DNA from: Sparassis latifolia
Lineage: Eukaryota; Basidiomycota; Agaricomycetes; Polyporales; Sparassidaceae
Reading direction: 5' to 3'
Length of the DNA: 64,000 nt
Assembly: GCA_018466975.1 (NCBI GenBank)
Contig: CM031555.1
Coordinates: 2,046,001-2,110,000, forward strand
Part shown: positions 55,851 through 64,000 of the stretch, in pieces
Layout of the letters: each line of letters starts with the position of its first letter
Position numbering within the stretch: position 1 is the stretch's first letter
The notes under the pieces: model-generated
Databases searched by the model: none
Told to the model about the DNA's origin: nothing
What the model saw: the letters and a program-made list of their open reading frames with translations, nothing else
Translations under genes and position numbers: made by a program

Positions 55851-56788
55851 CTAGACCCGCGATGTTCCCTTCCCACTGGATCCCTCAGCATCAACTTCTT
55901 CCTGGTCTCCAGTGCATGCGAAGTCTAGCTCATAAGCTTCGCCATAAATATGAGCTCTGGCATGTGCAGCCTTGGCAGCTTTGGCCTTGGCTTTCGTTGC
56001 CTTATTGTTGGCCTTGGCCTTGGATCGCTCTGCTTGCCAAGCTCAATATCTAGAGTATTGCGTTAGTTATGTGAGTTTTATATTGAAACATGTTACATGT
56101 CTGTCACCTGCCCCACACTTTAGAATGCAACGTCCCCGTTGCTGGCTATCGAGGAGAAACTAGAGAGTAAGAAAGGAACTCACACTTGGAGTTTTGCCAT
56201 CAAGTAGTGACTGACACGTGGTGAGCGACGACAGGCAAAGCATTCAAGGAAGGGGATGTTGAGGTAGGTAACGTCAATAGTCACCGTGACGGGCTCAAAG
56301 ACCATCGTTCTATACTCCTCCTTTCTGACCGTCTTCGACATCATCCACCCTGCAATCTGAACCTTTCCTTCACCCAAAATCTTGTCGATTGTTCCCAAAA
56401 AGAACGGTCCAATTACCGGGTGTACGACTGCCCAATTGTTCAAGTCGAATCGTGCATCGTTGGAGAGAGCGGGCTCCGGAGAAAGTAGATAGTGAGTCGC
56501 CTTGCTATACTCGAGATAAAAGGGTTTTTCATCAGGGATGAGTGCAACAAAGAGATTCTGGAGCTTAATCTGGGGACGTGGGCAATCAAAGTCTCCAGCA
56601 ATAATGTGCGGATCAGAAGGGATGGTGGTGAGATAGGTAGGAGGTTCATAAGGGGGAACAGGAGAGTGGGCTGAGAGTAGCGCGACATAATGACAAAGAT
56701 AGCAGGCAGTTAGAAGCACAATGGCAAGGTGAGGAATGAGACATGTAGAGGTTGCTTTTCGACTAAGGGGATACACGGCAAAGACCAA
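55851..56788 (-). CDS. Third ORF of the second Gypsy element, single TM, unknown function
   Basis: The start at 56788 lies 28 bp after the pol stop. The first 50 residues include one hydrophobic segment (CLIPHLAIVLLTACYLCHYV) that could be a signal anchor; then a soluble domain of about 150 residues (FYLEYSKATHYLLSPEPALS, WAVVHPVIGPFFLGTIDKIL, TVTIDVTYLNIPFLECFACR). After a probable intron (donor GTGTGA at about 56178) an Ala/Lys-rich tail follows (KAKANNKATKAKAKAAKAAH) that ends GTSRV at 55851, four bases before the LTR. The phase across the intron does not fit exactly, so the copy may be damaged. Position after integrase is that of env-like genes, but there is no sequence evidence for that and a captured host gene is equally possible. 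Confidence 0.45.
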
Positions 56789-56815
56789 AAATGATGTGCA
56801 AGCACGTGACCATGT

Positions 56816-57470
56816 TTACGTTGGCAACCAGTCATCAGAGGAATCTGAATCTGAGGATATATCTGGGTGATCAGGATTGCTGGATCCATCTGAATCTAGA
56901 AGAGTACTATACATTGCATACGAACGTTTATAGACCACATACCGATGTCTTCCAGATCCAGATTGGATGGTACACATGGCAGATATGGGAGTAATCGGAA
57001 TGCTGCAACTGCATGTCTAAGAACTGTTCCGTCTAATTCCTGCAACACATATGATCCTCCACGTCGCTTTCTGCGAATCTGGTATGGCCCAAAATACCTT
57101 TGACTATACTTGTCTGTTAGACCGGCACCTCGCCTTGTGTTATGCATCAATACTAAGTCTCCTGGCTTCAATACTTTCCGCCGGAGTCTATGTTTGAACC
57201 GCTTTTCAAACTGATGCTTCGAGTGCAATCTAGACCACTTGATCGCAGCTGCTGCTCGTGCAATATCCTCTGGCCGCTTTTCTAATTGTCTGATGTGCAG
57301 CGCAAGAAGGTCAGATGATGAAAGTCCTGATGTGTATCCGCTTATCATAAAGGTCACCTCTGTGAGATCGAATGGCAACACCGGGTCTACGCCATGCAGC
57401 AAATAAAAGGGGCTAAATCCTGTTGACCGCCTAGTGGTAACTCCAAGCAAGAGGAGACATTGCGAAATAT
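56816..57470 (-). pseudogene. Integrase C-terminal part of the second Gypsy element
   Basis: Minus strand: GVTTRRSTGFSPFYLLHGVD, VLPFDLTEVTFM, QLEKRPEDIARAAAAIKWSR and the chromatin-side GPY/F-type region RYFGPYQIRRKRRGGSYVLQ, then LRHAVAAFRLLPYLP. An acidic Ser/Asp tail ends SDSSDDWLPT with stop at 56816. The catalytic core that should precede it is missing; sequence upstream of 57470 is on the other strand. Confidence 0.75.
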
Positions 57471-57905
57471 CAGACATTTCCTTCAGACTCTACAGACACC
57501 AGACTTCTCTAACACTCAAGCCAAGCGAAGATTTATTAGACGTGCAGGACAGTTCTTTATGAAAGGTGGATCTATGTTCAAGCGAAGACGGGATCACACT
57601 CCTTTATTGGTTATATTAGACAAGGATCATAGGATCTCTATATTAACACATGCACATGAAGAACTAGGTCATAGGGGAGTTTATGGAGTATTCTATCATA
57701 TTCGCGACCGTTTCTTCTGGCCCCATTTATTTCAAGATATAAAACACCATATCAGTACATGCCACCAATGCCAATTATGGAGTACAAAAAGGGTAGAGGA
57801 ATCTCCCACTATACGCACACCAGCAACTATATTTTCCAAGATTTATCTTGACGTTATGTTTATGCCACCAGCTCGAGGATATCGCTACATAGCGATGAGG
57901 GTAAC
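57465..57905 (+). pseudogene. Inverted integrase N-terminal segment
   Basis: About 440 bp in opposite orientation to the surrounding pol. It encodes IRHFLQTLQTPDFSN, KRRFIRRAGQFFMKGGSMFK, the HHCC zinc finger (HAHEELGHRGVYGVFYHIRD, STCHQCQLWS) and the start of the core (KIYLDVMFMPPARGYRYIAM). In related elements this follows RNase H on the same strand. The right breakpoint coincides with a short palindrome, ATCGCTACATAGCGAT, at about 57880-57895. The region that should link it to the C-terminal part is deleted. Confidence 0.75.
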
Positions 57906-60900
57906 TGGTGAACCAGGGTTTGATCCGATTTGGTCACATGATTAAGATACAGGGATAGAAGTGCTATCTCATCCAACCAATCATCTGACTCGGGAACTTC
58001 TGCCAATTCTTCTTCTGTTGGTTCACGACGTGAGAGAGCATCAAGTCCACGATGCTTATCAGCAGAAACATGTCGCAATTCAAAGGTAAATAGCAAAATG
58101 CCCTGGATCCACCGATTAATCGCGGCATTCGGCTGAAGATCCAGATTATTCAGCATGTCTTTGATGTACTTGGCATCAACTTCCAGAATCAAGTTCTTGA
58201 TGCCTGCTAAATAAAGTCTCCAGTGTCGCATGGCTCTATAGCATCTGTATAGCTCCAACTTGGGCTGACTATATCTGGACTCACGCTCATTAAAAGGTAG
58301 AGAACCATAGCAAGCTGGTCTCCATCTGCCTTGTTCATCATCCTGCGACAAGATAAAACCGACTGCAATGACACTAGAGTCTATGGATATGTAGACAGGT
58401 CGGTCCGATGAATAATCAATAGGGTGTAAGGCAGGTGCAGATGTAATAAGATCCTTCAAGCAATCAAATGCTTCTTGTCGCCTATCATCCCATACAAATT
58501 CAGCATCCTTTCGTGTTAGTTCAGTTAGCGGTTGTGCAATTTTGGAGTAGTCCTTTATCCAAATGTGCACTGTACCACATAATCCTAAAAATCTCCGCAC
58601 ATCCTTTGCACTCTTCAAAACTGGCCAGGTAAGAATTTTATTTACTTTTGAATTTTCTGAAAGTCGTCCTTCTGGGGTGCATGTTTGTCCAACTATAACT
58701 GCATGGGGTTTACATAACTGAGTCTTAAAAGCGGAGAAGGTAGCACCTGCATGTTCTATACGATGCATAATTCTATGTACGTCAACTGCATGTTCCCATA
58801 TAAATCGCCTAATTCCTGGGTTTTCTGGTAATGTCTCTGGCTCTCCATTTTCTTGTATATACATAGTTTTTGGTCCATGGATGGGTAAATCATCAATAAA
58901 AACATTCACGACATGGGGGATCTCATCTTGTAAAATAAAGACCATACAATTCTGGAATTCTGAAGGAGAGTTGGTGAAGCCTTGAGGCATACAAGTGAGT
59001 CGTAATAAACCGAGTGGAGTTAGGAATGATGTAAGGTCACGACTTTTAGGATCAACCTTGCGTGCATCGAATCCAGAAAATAAATCAAAGACTGTGTAGC
59101 AGGCGTGTCCTGCAAAGGGTTCTACAAAGTCATCCAGGATGGGCGGGACACCTGCATCTCAAATAGTTACCTGATTGAGTGGTTGTAGATCATGGACAAT
59201 CCGCAGTTTACTGCTCTTCTTGATTACGCAGAACCATCGTGATCGATAAGATGATTGACCAGGCTCATAGACGTCAGCTGCAATCTTATCTCGAAGAAGT
59301 GCAACTACTTTTTCCTTAATTCCTGGGGGGATAGGGATGTTAGGATAGGCCCATGGTATATGCGGTGTGACTGGAATAATATAGGGAGTAAAATAATCTT
59401 TCCGAAATGTACCTCTGTCTTCTTCACCAAAAGCGAGTGTCTTTTCGTTAAGCTTGAGAATATGTAAAAAGAGCTTTTCTTCCTCTGGCCAAAGAAATCC
59501 ATCTTTATTAATGTCCATTAGTTCGACTCTCTCTGCAGTAAGCTTTGTGGTAGGAATAAATTCAGGTGGAACTTTTGATAACTCTGTAAGTGAGTCTAAT
59601 GGATTCTCAGGGAAGTGCCGTAGTACACGCGCATCCTCTGGAAATACTCCTTGTACTGGCTTTACCTTTCTATCGACTGGTTTGTATGCTCTGAATTCCA
59701 ATGGGACACTATTTAAATAGGGCTGACTAGCAGAAGGTATATTGGGGGTTTCCGAGGTAGTGGTACATGACATGGTTACATAAGAGACCATAGGTATAGA
59801 ATTCCTGTTGAAGGAATTTAGAGGTGACATACACAGAGAATGAGTGGGGGTTGATAACAGATCAGACATAGGGCTGGGTATACTTAGCGACAAAGGGCCA
59901 CAGGTAGCTACAGGTAAAGGAAAATGGTGCATAGCGCTTGATGAGGGGTCCTGCTCCCTAAAACGTGGTGTTCTGAATCTGCTAGAATTAGCCGCAAAGG
60001 AATGCACTGAAAAAGTCGGACTTACATATTCAACGACTTCTTTGGTGATGTCACGCATGGCCTCGACGAGAATTTCCTCGACGCACTCACGCATCAAATC
60101 CTCACACTCGCATTCCGACTGTAAATGGTTATTGTCGTCATCCGTGTCATCCTCGAGGTCCATGTCCGATTCACTGTCGCTACTGTCATTATCATGCGAG
60201 ACACTTACCAAACCCGATAAGTCGTTGTCACCATCGTACGAGTTTGGAGATGAGCAGTGCACATGGGAGCTGGGTGGGTGCGTTGGCCTGCTCAGATGAG
60301 TGTCGGGGTCATGGGTGACAGAGAGAGTGGAACGAGGAAGCGGAAGCGGGCAATTGCATGCTCGCACCGCATGGCAGTCGGCCTCGCGCGTGCACACGCA
60401 CGCAGATGATGGAGGCGATGGGGGCGATGAGAGGATTGGTGATGATGGAACATAGACGGGTGATGATGGCGTGTACTCGGGGGATGGGAAACGTGATAAG
60501 GGTGGGGTCGCCGGGATATCCGTGGGGTCAAAGTGCGACAGAAAAATGAATGCCGTTGGGCGCGTGTCGATCAATGAAGGGGGGCCGTTCGCATGGTCGA
60601 CGCGCGTACTGTCAATGGTGTAGACTGAGTCATCGATGAAACTAAGGGGAATACTTGTGAGTACATTGTTCAGCACTGTGTCCAGATGTAGTGCGGGGAG
60701 TGCATGCTGCGCAATCATCGCGTCCTCAGCACTGGCGACGATCACATCCTCCTGCTCCTGCTGTGTGCCTCGCGCACTCTCGAGTGCGTAGTTCTCCTGC
60801 GTGTGCATATCTGGGGCGATCGTAAGTGCATGCACATCGACGGAGTCCATGAGTATGCTTATATTCTCCGGAGCCATGCGCTCTACGAGCTGCGGGATTC

Positions 60901-61573
60901 TGTAGCCCTCGATGATCGCAGCTGCATCGACACAGCCTGTATCTACCATAGTGTCTCCAATAGTTAATATATTTTCGAAATAAAAGTCAGTGCTGAGCAC
61001 ACCTTGCTTGTCCTGTTCACCGTTGTCTCGACCGTGAGTCTCCATGGCATCGGTGGTGATGTTTGACTCGCAAGGGAGCGTGTCGTACGAAGACACGGGC
61101 CACGGACAATGCGCGATATCCGTGCACTCGAGGCCATGTGCGTTCGCATTGTCATTGGCCTGGTATTCCCGTCCTGCACTGCGGTGTTGAAGATCCTCCT
61201 GTGCGTGCATCGTGGTGATGTCTGTAAAATTGCGCGGGCCGCCTACCACCGTGTTGTCATCGACTGCGAGAATCGCGCGCTCGATGAGCGGTGTCAGTCC
61301 ATAGGTGTCGAGGACCGCTACTGCATCCTCGCGGCCTGTATCTACTATAGCACATTGAGTAGTTAATAAATTTTTGAATAGAATATCGGTGCGGGGCGCA
61401 CCTTGCTCGTCCTTTCCTCCGGTATCTCCTGTGTGGGTCTCCATGGCAACACCGATGGCGTCAGGTTCAGATGGGAACACATTGTATGAATAGATGGGCC
61501 CGGGACGCTGCGCGTAGTCTGCGCACTCGAAGCCGTGCGCGTTCGTGTCCTGGAAGCTGTCAGAGTTCATCAT
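57906..61573 (-). pseudogene. Pol of the second Gypsy element: linker, RT and RNase H
   Basis: One minus-strand frame from 61573 down to the inversion, broken only by TGA at 59159-59161 (expected Arg in the VTIRDAG-type motif). Residues 1-270 are a linker with two repeats of about 137 residues (see 60750-61575). Ser/Pro-rich and acidic low-complexity sequence follows (SSPVYVPSSPILSSPPSPPS; DSESDMDLEDDTDDDNN), then the RT: KEKVVALLRDKIAADVYEPG, SYRSRWFCVIKKSSKLRIVH, YTVFDLFSGFDARKVD, MPQGFTNSPSEFQNCM, and catalytic box VFIDDLPIHGP (FIDD rather than YMDD), the thumb, and RNase H (YISIDSSVIAVGFILSQDDE, ELRHVSADKHRGLDALSRRE). Tract length and motif order are typical of an agaricomycete Gypsy lineage. 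Confidence 0.85.
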
Positions 61574-61575
61574 AA
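60750..61575 (-). repeat. Tandem duplication of about 137 codons in the Gypsy linker
   Basis: The first unit (DTNAHGFECADYAQRPGPIY ... METHTGDTGGKDEQG ... VDTGREDAVAVLDTY ... MHAQEDLQHRSAG) and the second (NANAHGLECTDIAHCPWPVS ... METHGRDNGEQDKQG ... VDTGCVDAAAIIEGY ... MHTQENYALESARG) align along their whole length at roughly half identity. Confidence 0.75.
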
Positions 61576-61758
61576 GTGCCGAATTATCGAAAGGAGTTGG
61601 GGAATAAGCCAGAGGAGCCGTGGGTGATCGAGGAATCCTGAGTGTGCCATTGGCATTGTTTTCGTCATTTCAGAGTGTATTGCCAAGTTCAGAATACCCA
61701 AGATAAAACTGAGAAGCATTATGAACAGAAGGAGAGTGCTCTGAAGAGCACAAAAAGG

Positions 61759-62740
61759 TCAGCATAGAGGGGGAACGATGTGCGTCGTGCACGCTGGCAC
61801 TGTCATTGCATTCGCGGGCGCTGAATCAGCTTGATGATGTGATTGCTGTGGAAGACTGTCCCAACGTTGAGGAGCAACGGGGACAGAGGAATCCGTGGCG
61901 ATCGTAATGATACGGTCGTCTTGTATGACCATCTTCAGGAGATGACGGGGGTCGCGTGTCCTTGAGGCCTGAAGGGAATGAAATATGTCAGTGCGCACCG
62001 CATTTGGTGCATGAGAGTTAATAATTGCTTCGAAAATCCTTACCGAGCTCGATGAAGGCTCCAATTTCATCACATTGAACGTTGTGTTGAAGGGGAAGGG
62101 GTTCGCAGTACTGTCAAGACCAATTCTGCGCGGCGGGTCGTCGATAAATGTGGCTTCCGTGGGTATTCTCCAAGGCGGAGGTGCTATTAGACCTATATCT
62201 GTGACGGGGGGGTCTTCTTCGCGCGTGACAGGATATTCGAGATTCTGGAGGTCGACGTCGTTTACTGATGTCGCGCCCGGCCAATCACGGTTAGTGTAGT
62301 CGTGCGGGAAAAATTGAACAAAAGAGTGCCCTTCACGCTTGAAGGGGTGTCCGCAGCTAGAATAAATTCCGGGAGGTCCAAATACTCTGCCCAAAAGTGT
62401 CGTGTTGGGTATGTACCAGTCCTCGTAGCAGCTGCCCTGCCAATATCTGAATGAGCACGGATAGGTGTCGCCACGACGGATTCCTGCGTGATAGCATTCG
62501 TCAAGATTCGAGGGCGTGGGCTCGGGGTTCCAGTCAGCGGGCGCGAGAGTGTCCGTGGGTGGAATCGGGGTATTGATAATATGAGTACTAGGTTCCAGTG
62601 CTGAAATGAGAAAAGAGTCTGCCGAGTTGGATTCTATAATGTGCGAATGAGGTTCGAAGTCGAGGGGGTGCTCCGGAGTTGCGAGAAGCTCGTGCTCACT
62701 GTTGGAGGAGTGTGAGTTCTTGAAAACTAGATAAGTTCTG
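61759..62740 (-). pseudogene. Linker ORF between protease and pol of the second Gypsy element
   Basis: Minus-strand open frames with phrases CGHPFKREGHSFVQFFPHDY, NRDWPGATSVNDVDLQNLEY, NPFPFNTTFNVMKLEPSSSS and a C-terminal LLKMVIQDDRIITIATDSS. It overlaps in position with a shifted frame near 62262-62504, so a frame change lies in 62380-62500. No domain recognised; Cys/His spacing does not form a standard finger. Confidence 0.5.
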
Positions 62741-62746
62741 TCGGGT

Positions 62747-64000
62747 CACTCATCGATGGTGACCTGGTTGTCATGCTGCCATGGCTGTCCGAGGAGAAGG
62801 TCGAAGGGAATGTGGTCAGCAACGTAGAGATTCGCCCAAGTGGTGACCGTGCTGCACTGCAGCGGGACTTGCTGGACTAAGCCGAGGAGATCTCCTTCGC
62901 CACTGTTTGCGTCCTTCATGGTAATTCGGTAGCTGCGGCTGAGAGGTCATTGAATCTTGTCTTTCCATACGCGTGAGTATACGATGTTTAACATTGAACC
63001 TGTGTCAACAATGGCCTTGATCTGGCACCCATCGCAATCAATAGAAAATTGAATAAGCACGCACTGATTTCGCATAATAATAGTACTTGCCACCATATTA
63101 TTGTCGGGCTCTGCGGGTGCCCATTTGTACTTAATAATTTCCGATAAATAATTAGAAATCTCTCTTGAGGATCCAATTACCTCGCCTACTGAAATTGTAA
63201 TAGGAGTACTCAATATTTTATTGAGTACTGTCACAGGCTGAACCTGACCCAAAAGAGCGGATTGGGTGGGAAGGTATTTCCGCACTTTCTCCGATTTTTC
63301 GGGCTCTGCCTCCTTATTAGCTGGGATTTTTGTAGGAACTGATGATGACTTACGAGACTTCTTTGGCTTCTCTGGGGTTTCATCTTCCATAATAACATTG
63401 TCATCTTCAGGATCAAACTGAGGGGGCTGAATAATAATTGGGCGGGGTTCTGAGGGTTTGTCCGCTTTAGGCTTATCTGCTTTGGCTTTGTCAGCTTTGT
63501 CATCAAGTCTCTGAGCCCAACTAGGCTTGGCAGGAGGGAACACACCTTCAAAGCGCTCCTTGCGTGCTCCCTTGGTGGACTTGGAAGAGCGCTCAGCAGG
63601 CATAACAAGGATGTCAGATTCAGTGTCAGAAATGCAAGCCATGGTTTCCGCAGTAAATGAGATAAAGTTTGACTGTGCAAGCTGGGTTTTATGGAAGGCT
63701 GAGACAATAGGCTCATCCCTTCCTCTGCGAATAGGAGACCCATCTGGCATTGTTAACTTGCCATTTATGTCACATTTTATTGTCCCTTTATTCAAAAGGT
63801 CAATAATCTCTGGACAATAATTCATGGAGTGCCCTTTCTTCCCGCAACCATAACAGGTCATTTCTCCATGTGACAATGGTCTATTGTCTGCCATTGTTGC
63901 AGGGGGTCCTCCTGAATGCACAATGGGTGATGAAGTGGATTCTCCTGGCCTCCTAGGATGTTGTACAATTTGTACAATATCCTTATCCAACTTGTATGCC
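62747..64000 (-). pseudogene. Gag zinc knuckle and protease of the second Gypsy element (partial)
   Basis: The frame enters from the right edge. A CCHC knuckle (CYGCGKKGHSMNYCP) lies at about 63826-63870. A Lys/Pro/Glu-rich linker follows, then an aspartic protease start (IDCDGCQIKAIVDTGSMLNI). TGA at 62947-62949 interrupts it. The protease continues in frame (MKDANSGEGDLLGLVQQVPL;  DLLLGQPWQHDNQVTIDE) to a second TGA at about 62747. Both stops sit where Arg and Trp codons are expected. Confidence 0.75.

Larger units (their letters stand above)
55096..64000 (-). mobile_element. Second Ty3/Gypsy element (minus), 5' part beyond the window
   Basis: From right to left: gag zinc knuckle and protease (62947-64000), a long linker, pol with reverse transcriptase and RNase H, a rearranged integrase, a third ORF and a 3' LTR. 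It is inserted in the integrase gene of the first Gypsy element in the opposite orientation. Inactivating stops (62947, about 62747, 59159) are TGA. Its 5' LTR is not included. Confidence 0.85.

Noticed and set aside
1..64000. tRNA, rRNA, CRISPR or bacterial-type operons
   Set aside because: Looked for B-box-like GGTTCGAATCC, rRNA-like conserved blocks and regular spaced repeats; none seen. The only regular repeats are the 148-bp array and element subtermini.

Overview
The window looks like nuclear DNA of a basidiomycete fungus, most likely an agaricomycete. Genes are split by many 45-65 bp GT-AG introns, microexons occur, spacing is tight, and the proteins are typical fungal ones (Yme2, Met8, Trp2, Spc24, a ribosome-associated Ssb-type Hsp70). 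Species cannot be fixed from the sequence.

The window has two halves. From 1 to about 33.4 kb it is gene-dense housekeeping sequence. In order: the 3' part of YME2 (+); an FG-nucleoporin of the Nup1/Nup124 type (-); gamma-tubulin (+); MBF1 (-), with an apparent one-base frameshift; a gene-poor stretch with a decayed TPR-repeat gene and a 430-bp MULE-like MITE with a perfect 9-bp target duplication; MET8-like siroheme synthase (-); a tetraspanin (+); SPC24 (+); the CAF-1 large subunit (-) divergent from an RFC clamp-loader subunit (+); SSB-type HSP70 (-) divergent from mitochondrial ribosomal protein uS2 (+); TRP2 (-) divergent from SHQ1 (+). Exon chains were joined by hand. Where a complete chain was counted, its length is a multiple of three.

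From about 33.4 kb to the end the sequence is a nest of mobile elements with no intact host gene recognised. It holds: a 277-bp TA-flanked MITE; an unknown broken ORF split by a 219-bp foldback MITE; a truncated PMA1-type proton-pump pseudogene; a 3.9-kb Tc1/mariner-type element with TIRs, TA duplication, a transposase and a second convergent gene; a 148-bp tandem-repeat array; a 3.7-kb hAT element with a perfect 8-bp duplication that itself carries a 407-bp hAT MITE; a 600-bp near-perfect palindrome; a decayed Ty3/Gypsy element (+); and inside its integrase a second Ty3/Gypsy element (-) running off the right edge. Matching ends at 36424 and 44732 suggest that PMA1 debris, mariner element and satellite lie inside one larger 8.3-kb TIR element.

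The strongest candidates for something undescribed are this possible 8.3-kb compound element, the two-gene mariner element, and the second Gypsy element. The latter has a third ORF after pol, an internal duplication, and an inverted integrase segment whose one breakpoint lies in a short palindrome. Most inactivating stops in the retroelements are TGA at expected Arg or Trp positions, which points to C-to-T decay.
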